Assembly (NCBI RefSeq): GCF_030540825.1
Contig: NZ_JAUOEO010000002.1
Location: 744,001-808,000 of the forward strand
Length of the DNA: 64,000 nt
Direction: 5' to 3'
DNA from: Flavivirga spongiicola
GTDB taxonomy: Bacteria > Bacteroidota > Bacteroidia > Flavobacteriales > Flavobacteriaceae
The notes below the pieces were generated by a model that worked only from the letters and a program-made list of their open reading frames with translations, made no database searches and was not told where the DNA came from. A program made the position numbers and the translations under genes. Shown piece after piece: positions 19,731-28,529 of this stretch; position 1 is the first letter of the stretch, and each line of letters opens with the position of its first letter.

Positions 19731-19799
19731 TTCTTTAAGGTAAAAGGGAGTCTCTAGTTGTTTATGATACCGAGTTTATCTTGTAGAGATTATACATAG

Positions 19800-19919
19800 A
19801 ATTATTATATTGCATATGAGAATTTTTCTCAAATAAAGTGGTTGGAAGAAACATCAAGATCGCTCGAAATTCCTGAACCATGGAAAAGTAATAATGTTGT
19901 TATTCAAGAACAAAAATAA
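19800..19919 (+). pseudogene. Possible remnant of a protein 3' end
   Basis: A 39-codon open stretch without a start codon, ending in TAA, has coding-like composition (FSQIKWLEETSRSLEIPEPW then KSNNVVIQEQK). It follows a TAG at 19797 and has no identified parent. It may be the 3' end of a decayed gene, but is too short to be sure. Confidence 0.25.
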
Positions 19920-19973
19920 CAAACCATTTTACTTTGTATAAAAATTTCTAATTAAATCAAAAGCATAAAATAT

Positions 19974-20453
19974 ATGAAGTTATTTAAAACCTTTTTGACT
20001 TTTATATTGGTTGTTACTTTATCTCAGTGTGTAAACAAAGAAGCAACTCAGGAAAAAACTAAAATTGACTTAGAACAACAATTGTTAGAATCGATAGATA
20101 AATTTAACAAAGCCTTTCAAGAAGGAAATGTAAAAGTATTGGAATCTATGATAACTGAAAACTATTTACATACTAATGGAAACTCGAAATCGATAAGAAA
20201 AAAAGATTGGATCAATTATTTGAGTAAAAGGGAAAAAGAAATTCAATCAGGGAATCTTGAAGTTATAGAATACAAGCTGAGCGAAACAGAAATTGAATTA
20301 TATGGAAACACTGCAATGGTGACTGGAAAGGTAACCGTATCAAATAAAAAAAGTAGTGATATTAAAAATAATGAATATCGAATTACCAATATTTGGGTAT
20401 ATGAATCTGGAGCATGGAAAAGAGCTGGGTTTCATGATGGGAAAATAAAATAA
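19974..20453 (+). CDS. Lipoprotein with NTF2/SnoaL-like fold (DUF4440 type)
   Basis: The 159-residue protein begins with a lipoprotein signal peptide whose lipobox is LSQC (Cys20). The rest matches the small cone-shaped NTF2-like fold: LLESIDKFNKAFQEGNVKVLESMITENYLHTNGNSKSI, then a strand pair EIELYGNTAMVTGKVTVSN and NIWVYESGAWKRAGFHD at the end, the usual pattern of DUF4440/SnoaL-like proteins. Some family members are enzymes and some only bind ligands, so no reaction is assigned. It probably sits in the inner leaflet of the outer membrane. Confidence 0.8.
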   Translation: MKLFKTFLTFILVVTLSQCVNKEATQEKTKIDLEQQLLESIDKFNKAFQEGNVKVLESMITENYLHTNGNSKSIRKKDWINYLSKREKEIQSGNLEVIEYKLSETEIELYGNTAMVTGKVTVSNKKSSDIKNNEYRITNIWVYESGAWKRAGFHDGKIK

Positions 20454-20567
20454 TGAGGGTAGTTATTAATTTCAATTTAAAAAGGTTACTACGCTTTTTT
20501 CTATAGAAAAAGCTCGTAATGACAATTTCATTATATATTTTTGCCGTTGATTTAAGCATTGAGTTGT

Positions 20568-20593
20568 TTTGTCGTTCCTACGGAAGTAGGAAT
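20568..20593. repeat. Short interspersed palindrome
   Basis: TTCCTAC and GTAGGAA form a hairpin around a four-base GGAA-type loop. It lies in the 220-base gap before hisS. An imperfect hairpin at about 20486-20516 precedes it. The palindrome looks like the interspersed palindromic elements common between flavobacterial genes. Confidence 0.4.
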
Positions 20594-20673
20594 TCACTAT
20601 TAAAGAATAATAATCATAAAAAATATTTCTGCTATAGTTAATCTTTAGCGGAGTCGAAAGACAGGTACTAGAT

Positions 20674-22044
20674 ATGGCTCAAAAACCAAGTATACCAAAA
20701 GGCACCAGAGATTTTAATCCAGAACAAGTAGCAAAGCGTAATTACATTTTTAATACCATTCGAGGTGCATTTGAAACGTTCGGGTTTCTACCTATTGAAA
20801 CTCCTAGTTTTGAAAACTCTGATACTTTAATGGGAAAATATGGCGAAGAAGGGGATCGTTTGATTTTTAAGATTTTAAATTCTGGAGATTATTTATCTAA
20901 AGCCAATAATGAAGCTTATGATACAAAAAACTCTAATAAATTAACATCAAGTATATCAGAAAAAGCACTCCGATACGATTTAACCGTCCCATTTGCACGT
21001 TATGTAGTACAACACCAAAACGAGATTGAACTCCCCTTTAAACGTTACCAAATACAACCCGTTTGGAGAGCTGATAGACCACAAAAAGGACGTTTTAGAG
21101 AGTTTTATCAATGTGATGCTGATGTCGTTGGTTCTAAGTCTTTATGGCAAGAGGTAGAGTTTATTCAATTGTATGATAATGTTTTTTCAGCTTTAAAACT
21201 TGAAGGTGTTATCATCAAAATAAATAATAGAAAGATACTTTCTGGAATAGCCGAAGTTATAGGAGCTTCAGATAAATTAATAGATTTTACCGTTGCGTTA
21301 GACAAATTAGATAAAATAGGAGAGGAGAAGGTCAAAGCAGAAATGCTAAGCAAAGGTATTTCTGAAGAAGGTATTGCTAAACTTCAACCCTTATTTACTT
21401 TATCAGGGTCTTTCGAGTCTCAAATTGATAGTTTAAAAAGTATTCTTGGTACTTCCGAAGAAGGAAAAAAGGGTATTGAAGAATTAGCATTTATAGATAC
21501 AGCGATTTCAGAATTAGGATTATCTACTGCAACTTTGCAATTGGATGTAACGCTGGCACGTGGACTAAACTATTACACAGGTGCTATTTTTGAAGTGTCA
21601 ACACCGAAAAATGTGAAAATGGGCTCCATTGGCGGTGGTGGTCGCTATGACGACCTAACGGGCATTTTTGGAATGAAAAATGTGAGTGGTGTAGGGATTA
21701 GTTTTGGTTTAGATAGAATTTATTTAGTTCTTGACGAATTGGATTTGTTCCCAGAAGCAGTCAATAAAAATGTTGAGGTACTTTTTATAAACTTTGGTGA
21801 TAAAGAAGCTTTGTTTAGTTTAAAAGCTATTAATGAATTACGATTACAAGGCATAAAATCCGAATTATACCCAGATGCTGCTAAAATGAAAAAGCAAATG
21901 AATCATGCGAATAAGCGTGCTATTCCGTTCGTTGTTTTAGTAGGAGAGGAGGAAGTAAGTTCAAACACGTATACATTAAAAAATATGAATTCTGGAGAGC
22001 AACATAAAGTGCCTCTGGATGCGTTAATCAATCTTGTAAAATAA
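20674..22044 (+). CDS. hisS: Histidyl-tRNA synthetase
   Basis: This class II aminoacyl-tRNA synthetase charges tRNA-His. The 456 residues show [10 protein letters not shown] (residues 9-18), motif 2 ([32 protein letters not shown]), the histidine-specific [15 protein letters not shown] (about 290-305) and motif 3 ([10 protein letters not shown] ... [15 protein letters not shown]), followed by an anticodon-binding domain (about 365-456). It is slightly longer than the E. coli enzyme (424), with an insert around residues 70-90, as in other Bacteroidota. Confidence 0.97.
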   Translation: MAQKPSIPKGTRDFNPEQVAKRNYIFNTIRGAFETFGFLPIETPSFENSDTLMGKYGEEGDRLIFKILNSGDYLSKANNEAYDTKNSNKLTSSISEKALRYDLTVPFARYVVQHQNEIELPFKRYQIQPVWRADRPQKGRFREFYQCDADVVGSKSLWQEVEFIQLYDNVFSALKLEGVIIKINNRKILSGIAEVIGASDKLIDFTVALDKLDKIGEEKVKAEMLSKGISEEGIAKLQPLFTLSGSFESQIDSLKSILGTSEEGKKGIEELAFIDTAISELGLSTATLQLDVTLARGLNYYTGAIFEVSTPKNVKMGSIGGGGRYDDLTGIFGMKNVSGVGISFGLDRIYLVLDELDLFPEAVNKNVEVLFINFGDKEALFSLKAINELRLQGIKSELYPDAAKMKKQMNHANKRAIPFVVLVGEEEVSSNTYTLKNMNSGEQHKVPLDALINLVK

Positions 22045-22047
22045 AAA

Positions 22048-22075
22048 TGAGTCCTAAAAATTAATTTAGGACTCA
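22048..22075 (-). terminator. Probable terminator for the minus-strand LamG/T9SS gene
   Basis: An 11-bp perfect stem with a six-base loop is followed by a T-rich tract on the minus strand. It lies about 340 bases past the stop codon at 22418. On the plus strand it could also protect the end of hisS, although no T-run follows there. Confidence 0.6.
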
Positions 22076-22264
22076 AAGTATAGTTAAGTAAAAAACAGAT
22101 TTGGGGTTCAAGTGACTAACTCAAATAAAACTAACTCAACTAACTCTTTTTTTCAATACTTTTTTAGAAATAGGTTCATTTAGTTTGAGACTAAATATTT
22201 GTTTATAAATATTTCATAGTAAATTATTTATGAAGCTAATATACATTTTATTTTTAATAAAACA

Positions 22265-22304
22265 CGATAAAACGCATAAAAACACGATGAAGTGTGTATT
22301 TTTA
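22265..22304 (+). promoter_or_regulatory. Operator-like direct repeat (CGATAAAAC / CGATGAAGT) with -7-like box
   Basis: Two CGATRAA half-sites are spaced 20 bases apart, and TATTTTTA starts 12 bases after the second. The same layout occurs before the sulfatase gene at 32211, and related repeats occur at 27670-27700. Here no gene on the plus strand follows. Confidence 0.35.
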
Positions 22305-22417
22305 ACATTTGCTATCAAATAAAAATATAGAATTGTTGATACGAAAACGACTATTAATCTGTTTTCTATTTTAAATGAATTGATAAATTTTACTAATAAT
22401 TAACCAAAGGGAAACTA

Positions 22418-25400
22418 TTATTTAACTAATACTTTTTTGGATATTTTTCCATCTTTAGTTTCTATTTTCAATATATAACTTCCTGTTTTAATTTGGCTTA
22501 CGTTATATTCTATATAGTTGGTATTAGTTTTAGGCTCAAACTGTAATAAAGATTGACCAAGTATATTAAACATTTCAATAGATTCTATGTCTTTTAATGT
22601 TGGATTATGAACAATAATGCTTTCTTTTTCATTAGAGAAATATACCTGAAGTGCTGTATCTTCAATATCATCAACATCTAACGAGTTTGATGATGAACCA
22701 TTTGAAAAAGTGATTTCAAAACGATCTAAATGATTTCCAACTGGTAAGTATACTTCATAATTGCCATCTCTTAGGTTGTGATAAATATCTAATTCTTTAT
22801 CATTTAAATAGATATCTAAATCATTGCTTATATTTTCTAGGTCATCTATTTTAATAGAAGCAATACCTTCTTTACCAATTCTAATGCCCATTGGTAGCTT
22901 TTGTTCTAAATTAAAATTATTTACAGCTTGAATAATATATTCATTATCTGAAAATACCCAGAACATGTCTTCTTTATTGTCTTCAATTAATGGCGCGTCA
23001 TAACCAATATCACATCCATTAGTTGTATGCTCATCAACTCCAACTAATAATTGACGATGATAGCCATCTGGAGAATCAAACATTAACTTGATTTTTTGTC
23101 TGTTATCAATTTTTCCTTTTTGGGTTTTGCTTTTTTGCTTTTTTGTATTTCCAGGTTTGAGAAAAGAAGAAGAAGCTGATGCTTCTGTAACGAAAGTACG
23201 TTGACTATTTTTAAATGTTATAGTGCCGCCAGTATCTGCCACAACATAAAAGCCTTGTCCTACAGGAATGTATTGTCCCGGTGTTTTTGTACCTGATGCA
23301 CCAGTATTATTAATTCTAGTATCATTAGATATGGCAACTGTAGTTCCTATAAGAGTATATGTGGCATAGCCTCCCTGATATTCTTTTAAAAGATGTGAGT
23401 CAACAGCAAAATGATCCCAAAAATAAAGGGTTCCATTAATAATATTGCTTGCTGCTCTACCTAGACCATCGCTAATATTATCTAGTATAAATTCATTAGC
23501 ATCAATAGCAGAAGGGTATGGGTTACCAATTAAATAATCATTACCAGCAGATAAGCTTAAAGTGATTTCACCATTATTTGGTTTACCACTAAACACATAG
23601 TTTTGGGTTTGTGTTATAAGGCCTCCCGTATCTTCAACACCTTTCATGGTAAAACCTTCACCAATATTAAGTAAACCATTACTTCTAATATGCTGCCAGG
23701 AAGGGTAATTATCGGTCGGTCTATTAGCGTACTTCCATATCCAATAATCTGCAATTCCAATTGGAGTAGTTCCTACAGTCCCCGGTGTACCATTATATCC
23801 AGATGTTAAAAAATTAATAGTAAGAGGGTTGGCAGAATCTAAACCGTCATTGAGTATTTCAGGAAGCGTATAGTTAACATTATTGTTTGAAGTATTAGTT
23901 CTTCCAACAGGAGACGACCAATAATTATATGTGTATAAATCTCGTGTACCTTGTTGGTCACGTTCTAATGATCCTGAACTACTGGTGTCTAAGTCACTAT
24001 CTACAGTTTGTATCAACTGTGATTCGCCTTCTAAATCAATGGTACCGTCAAGTTTTAAATAATGAGAAACTGTTAATGCATAACCAGTATTTGTAGCATT
24101 ACTACCGGCAATTTGTAATTCACCACTATTAATAATTAAACCTAATAGCGTTCTGTTACCATTTCTCGATGCAGGAATGAGTAAATTATCGGAATTGTCC
24201 ATAGTTACATTATGATCGATTTGAACAATATTATAATCAATGGTTTCCAGTGCATCTAAATAAGAATCAACTCCTGGTAAATATTGTACATTTCCATTTT
24301 CCCAAGTAGCCGAATCATCCCAGTCACCGTTTTGAATTGTTTTGTAAGGTAATGGAGCGGTTTGCACATCAATACCATCATAATTTATCATCGATGCGTC
24401 ATTACCGCTATTAGATTCATCTTTAATGCTGCCAAAAACTATCATACTCATTGGGTAATAAGCAATTAAGTTATTCCAGGGAATAGACATTATTTCGTTT
24501 TTTGTGGTAGCTAATGGTAAAACTTTTCCATCGGCATTTAGTGCCCCATTTTCTTCAATTTCTTGATTCATAATGTATCGAATCTGATCACCGGTAAGGG
24601 TTACATCCCAAACACGTACTTCATCCACATTACCTTTAGCTTTTTGCTGTCTTTTTATGTGATGAGCAGCTCCTATTATAAAATGAGCATCAGAGGGTGT
24701 ATTCATGGCGTTTAGTGTATTGTCAGAATCTTCCAAATAACCATCAATGTACAAATTGGTCATATTGGTGCCAGAATCGTATGTAGCTGCGATATGATGC
24801 CATTCTTTGGATGGTATCATGGCAGACGTTTCCATGACATTATTGGCAGAATCTTCGGGGTCTCTCCATACCATTCTAAATTTACCATCTGTGTTTATTC
24901 TAAACGAATAACCATGTGTATAAGTTTCAGAAGGTGGCCCTGGGGCTTCGTGAAAGTAGTTTCGCTTTGAAATGATATCAAATTTAATAGAATCACGTTT
25001 TACCCATGCACTAATGGTATAATCCATATTAGCTAAGTCATTTACATCGCCAGCAGTAATGTACGAGTCTGTACCATCAAAAAACACGGAACGAGAACCT
25101 AGGTCAACTTCTGGAGTAGACCCAAATGTAATATACTTAGTACCTTCAAAATAAAAGTCAACTTCTAATTCGGTGCCAACATCTTCCATGGTTGCCGATG
25201 TAACATTGGTTGTAAATAAAGCATCATCAGCAACGATCATGACATATTCCTCTCCGCCTGGATTGGTGGCTGATACCATAGATTCTGGAATAGAAAGTTT
25301 TATAGTTGGAATAGAATCTGTAACAACCATTTTCCATTTTCTTACTATAGGTGTGACATTTACATTGGCTGTAACTCCTGTACCAGCACCAAAATCTTTA

Positions 25401-27610
25401 GTAATATCTGTAGTTGCTGTTGTTGCACCATTATCATGCCCCCAGATTAGGAATGTTTTATCTGCAAAAAAGGCGTTTGTATTTGTGCTATTGTTCGTAG
25501 CAATATCTTTAATCCCAATAGTAATATCATCCGTTGTATTAATAGATTTAGATTGTTTTTGGTTTAATTCTGATTTGTCATCTTGTCCAATTCCAGTTAC
25601 GTTATAGTTATACCCGGCATTATCTGATTGATCCCAAATAACTCTATTATCAGAATCTACATAATCTTGAGATGTTCCGTTAACACCTAGAGTAATACCG
25701 TATTTTATAGCTAGGTAAGATTCTATTTTCCATCTATCTGCTTGTGGTACTTTGTAATTGTATACAATCATTTCTGCTATACCACCATTCCATCTAGTTG
25801 AAGATGTTGAAAGATTAGCTCCAATACCAGCTGTAAAGTTTCCAGAAAGGGTATTTGCATTCGTGTTAACACCTGGTACTGTTTGTACAATACCATTGAT
25901 AAACAATCTATTTTTTTCACCAGTAAGGTGTCTATAATTTATCAAATATGGTGTTCCGCTTGTAGTTGCAGTTAAATCATTACTCACTACACCAGATGTT
26001 GATGAAGCACTATCAGTATAGCTACCTTGAAAAGTTGTTGCAGCAGTTTGTTCTACGTAAACAGACCCATTTGCACCATTATCTAAATCTATTAAACTTT
26101 TGGTTGAGCTGTATGCTCCTTCAGCAACAGCAAAAATTGTAATTTGAGAATTGGTAGCAGCACTAGCAGACATTTCATGATTTGTACCATCAAAATCTAC
26201 CGTGGGGTTAAAGTTAATAGTGTTTTCTGCAAAAATGGGCTTATTTAATCCTGTGGATTGAATTGCATCATTATTGTTTATGGTATGATCCAACCAATTT
26301 AATACAGGGTCTGTATCTTCGGCACTATCACTGGCAGCCTCTTCAACACCAGAGTCTGCTTTAAGCCATAATTCTAAGTTAGTGGTAATACCACCTGGTC
26401 CTTCCGTTTGAACTGGGGCAGGAGCAACAAAATTAACTATTTGGATTTCATGAGCCATGGTGCTACCACTTCTGTGAGACCAGTGTGCGGCTTCAGTTAA
26501 AGAGTTGAAATAATAATTTCTCCAACCTCTAGCATAAAATGCGCTGGTACCACTTGTAGTGGAAGATCCAACAATTAATGCTTGACTTAGATCAGTTAAC
26601 CCGGCAGAAGTTATATCAATAGTGGATTCATCTGCGGTACTACTTGTATCCTGAAATCGTGCAACAGTAATATTTGAATTTACTAAAACATGAGTGAAAT
26701 GCCTGTTTGTACCAGCAGAATTATGGTCACCATTAAATGTCCAGTCTACACTTTGATTATCTGAACCAGGATCCATTAAAGGCCAGTTATCTGACCTTGC
26801 ATCATTAACATTATTTGTACCTGTATCTCCAATATGGTGACTAAAGATAATGGCTTCAGACCAATCACTTACAGATGTGCTAGTTCCAGAATTTCCATCT
26901 TCATTATCATTAAGGGTAATGGTACCCGTATCGGCACTTACACTACCAGAATCACCATGAAGAACTGTCCAGTTAGATCCCGTAAATTCTACAACAGTTA
27001 TATATACGGTTACATTATTTGCGTTAGATCCTTTTAAAACATTAAGCGTTGTAGCATTAGATAAGTAAGCTATAGCCGTACCCGAATCTGCACCTTGTGA
27101 TGTCACATTATTCATTATACCTGTAATAAAAGGGATACACTTATTTGCATTAACGACTCCAGTTAATGCTTGGGTTGCACTAATTGTTGTTCCGTTTAAA
27201 GGAATAGCATATCTTCCTCTTATAATCATTTCATTAGCACCTCCACCAGTTCCAATATATTCCCATATAGAGGTATTGAAACGCATACCAGCAGCTACTG
27301 GATCTGAACCAGATTCTCGGTAATAAGTTAATGTGCCAGTTGCTGTAAGTCTTCTGGCTCCTGCTAAATCATCTCCTTGAAAAGCACTACTGGTTCCAGA
27401 GCTCCCCGCATTTGTTTTACGGTTATTATTAGCTAAAGCAAAAGCGCTATTTGTAGAAGACACAGCAGTAAAACTAGTGTTAGTACCGCCAGTATTACCA
27501 ATATCATCTTGTATATGCTGTATCTTAAAATCTTGAGAAATAGCAGTGAAGCTATAACATAGAAATAGCCCAAAAAGGATGTACTTGGAGAATGAGGAGA
27601 AATTTTCCAT
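22418..27610 (-). CDS. Large secreted LamG-domain protein with T9SS C-terminal sorting domain
   Basis: The 1730-residue protein has a Sec signal peptide (residues 1-25, ending AISQ), a Ser/Thr/Gly/Asn-rich N-terminal part, a first concanavalin-A/LamG-like domain (about 408-637, LELWLKADSGVEE to AIKYGITLG), a second LamG domain (about 838-1017, SRSVFFDGTDSYITAGD ... ISAWVKRD ... HHIAATYDSGTNMTNLYIDG) and a C-terminal type A T9SS sorting domain (about 1650-1730, ending GSYILKIETKDGKISKKVLVK). It should be carried through the outer membrane by the type IX system and anchored on the surface or released. No catalytic domain was recognised. Its place beside the sulfatases suggests glycan binding or adhesion. 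Confidence 0.85.
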   Translation of the reverse strand: MENFSSFSKYILFGLFLCYSFTAISQDFKIQHIQDDIGNTGGTNTSFTAVSSTNSAFALANNNRKTNAGSSGTSSAFQGDDLAGARRLTATGTLTYYRESGSDPVAAGMRFNTSIWEYIGTGGGANEMIIRGRYAIPLNGTTISATQALTGVVNANKCIPFITGIMNNVTSQGADSGTAIAYLSNATTLNVLKGSNANNVTVYITVVEFTGSNWTVLHGDSGSVSADTGTITLNDNEDGNSGTSTSVSDWSEAIIFSHHIGDTGTNNVNDARSDNWPLMDPGSDNQSVDWTFNGDHNSAGTNRHFTHVLVNSNITVARFQDTSSTADESTIDITSAGLTDLSQALIVGSSTTSGTSAFYARGWRNYYFNSLTEAAHWSHRSGSTMAHEIQIVNFVAPAPVQTEGPGGITTNLELWLKADSGVEEAASDSAEDTDPVLNWLDHTINNNDAIQSTGLNKPIFAENTINFNPTVDFDGTNHEMSASAATNSQITIFAVAEGAYSSTKSLIDLDNGANGSVYVEQTAATTFQGSYTDSASSTSGVVSNDLTATTSGTPYLINYRHLTGEKNRLFINGIVQTVPGVNTNANTLSGNFTAGIGANLSTSSTRWNGGIAEMIVYNYKVPQADRWKIESYLAIKYGITLGVNGTSQDYVDSDNRVIWDQSDNAGYNYNVTGIGQDDKSELNQKQSKSINTTDDITIGIKDIATNNSTNTNAFFADKTFLIWGHDNGATTATTDITKDFGAGTGVTANVNVTPIVRKWKMVVTDSIPTIKLSIPESMVSATNPGGEEYVMIVADDALFTTNVTSATMEDVGTELEVDFYFEGTKYITFGSTPEVDLGSRSVFFDGTDSYITAGDVNDLANMDYTISAWVKRDSIKFDIISKRNYFHEAPGPPSETYTHGYSFRINTDGKFRMVWRDPEDSANNVMETSAMIPSKEWHHIAATYDSGTNMTNLYIDGYLEDSDNTLNAMNTPSDAHFIIGAAHHIKRQQKAKGNVDEVRVWDVTLTGDQIRYIMNQEIEENGALNADGKVLPLATTKNEIMSIPWNNLIAYYPMSMIVFGSIKDESNSGNDASMINYDGIDVQTAPLPYKTIQNGDWDDSATWENGNVQYLPGVDSYLDALETIDYNIVQIDHNVTMDNSDNLLIPASRNGNRTLLGLIINSGELQIAGSNATNTGYALTVSHYLKLDGTIDLEGESQLIQTVDSDLDTSSSGSLERDQQGTRDLYTYNYWSSPVGRTNTSNNNVNYTLPEILNDGLDSANPLTINFLTSGYNGTPGTVGTTPIGIADYWIWKYANRPTDNYPSWQHIRSNGLLNIGEGFTMKGVEDTGGLITQTQNYVFSGKPNNGEITLSLSAGNDYLIGNPYPSAIDANEFILDNISDGLGRAASNIINGTLYFWDHFAVDSHLLKEYQGGYATYTLIGTTVAISNDTRINNTGASGTKTPGQYIPVGQGFYVVADTGGTITFKNSQRTFVTEASASSSFLKPGNTKKQKSKTQKGKIDNRQKIKLMFDSPDGYHRQLLVGVDEHTTNGCDIGYDAPLIEDNKEDMFWVFSDNEYIIQAVNNFNLEQKLPMGIRIGKEGIASIKIDDLENISNDLDIYLNDKELDIYHNLRDGNYEVYLPVGNHLDRFEITFSNGSSSNSLDVDDIEDTALQVYFSNEKESIIVHNPTLKDIESIEMFNILGQSLLQFEPKTNTNYIEYNVSQIKTGSYILKIETKDGKISKKVLVK

Positions 27611-27669
27611 AAGAGGTTAGAATTTTAGTTTGGGGCTAAATATTTGAAGCAAACGTACTACAATATTCC

Positions 27670-27700
27670 GTGAAATGCAAAAATAATCGATGAAATGCAT
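27670..27700 (-). promoter_or_regulatory. Operator-like direct repeat overlapping a -7 box for the LamG/T9SS gene
   Basis: On the plus strand, CGTGAAATGCA and CGATGAAATGCA occur with the GAAATGCA cores 20 bases apart. Between them, on the minus strand, is TATTTTTG (27678-27685), a perfect TAnnTTTG -7 box, about 67 bases before the minus-strand start codon. There is no -33 box, which suits activator-dependent transcription. Confidence 0.45.
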
Positions 27701-28118
27701 TGTGTTTTTAATGTATTTTCTGTCTTTTTTGATATAAATATCTGTTTTTTAAGTTTTTATGTGTCATTTTGTATTTTTGTAATACTTATATTATTGCTAT
27801 ATAATACTTGTATTATTTATGTGTAATATTTGCTTTATGTTTTGAGACGGTTTTAAAAATTAGCCACCCAATTTGAAAAGAATAATAGTTTTGGTGTATT
27901 AATTAATTTACAGAATTTTTATTTAAGGGAAGAGTCATGCTTTTGTCTTTAGATATGAAGTTTTTTTGCACATCATAATATCGCTACGATATAATAAAAA
28001 GACAAAATATGGGAAATAAAGAATTTCTTGAAACCAACTATCCCCAGAGCAAGCCACATGGGCATTTCGCTGGTTTCATTTTGACCTTAGGGTCAAAAAC
28101 CAAAATTCTGTTATTTAG

Positions 28119-28223
28119 ATTCCCGTTTTATTCATAGATACTAATTTCAAATTTTTGTATTCATGAATCTTCGATTTCACGGGAATGACAATTTCTGTGG
28201 AAACCCCGACGCAAGCATCGGGG
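28119..28223. repeat. Cluster of interspersed palindromes
   Basis: The inverted pair ATTCCCGT / ACGGGAAT (53 bases between) is followed by a hairpin with CCCCGA / TCGGGG arms at 28204-28223. The style matches short palindromic repeats scattered between flavobacterial genes and resembles the element at 20568. Confidence 0.45.
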
Positions 28224-28478
28224 AATTCTTTTCGATTAAATTCAATTTAGTATTACAAGTAGTTTTCAGTATAATTTTCTATTTATAATCAACCTTTTTG
28301 ACATGTTTTAAATGCAAAGAGTTCATTTTATTTAGTAAATAGACAAGAAGTATAATAGTATTGATCCTTTGCAATTTAAGGGCAATGTGTTGAAAATCTA
28401 TAGCTTACAGTTATAAAAGATTTTGAGTTGTTAGTAAGTGTAGGATAATGTTTATAAGTCTGTTTGAATTTTCGCTAT

Positions 28479-28515
28479 TTGTTGAAAAAAAATACTAACT
28501 TGTTGAAATACTAAC
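28479..28515 (+). repeat. Imperfect tandem repeat before the first sulfatase
   Basis: TTGTTGAAA...ATACTAAC occurs twice, as a 21-base copy and a 16-base copy, the second lacking five A. It ends 15 bases before the start codon and could be a regulator half-site pair or leader element. Confidence 0.4.
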
Positions 28516-28529
28516 CAATCTTTTTAAAC

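Larger units (their letters stand above)
22045..22417. other. Intergenic region with hairpin and operator-like direct repeats
   Basis: This 373-base gap has no coding frame I can support. It contains a perfect stem TGAGTCCTAAA / TTTAGGACTCA at 22048-22075. Read on the minus strand, that stem is followed by TTTTTATTTT, so it can end transcripts of the large minus-strand gene to the right. Direct repeats at 22265-22304 are listed separately. Confidence 0.6.
27611..28529. other. Long AT-rich divergent intergenic region with palindromes
   Basis: This 919-base region between the divergent LamG protein and sulfatase genes has no supportable coding frame. It holds operator-like repeats at 27670-27700, a palindrome at 28079-28098 (TTTTGACC / GGGTCAAAA), a long-range inverted pair ATTCCCGT / ACGGGAAT at 28119-28126 and 28179-28186, a GC-rich hairpin at 28204-28223, and an imperfect tandem repeat at 28479-28515 just before the sulfatase start. 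Confidence 0.7.

Noticed and set aside
25173..25607. Antisense frame of 144 codons
   Set aside because: It is a shadow of the T/S/G-rich LamG protein gene on the other strand, with no family features.
28021..28080. Insertion-sequence remnant
   Set aside because: Composition is suggestive but no transposase frame or terminal repeats could be recognised.
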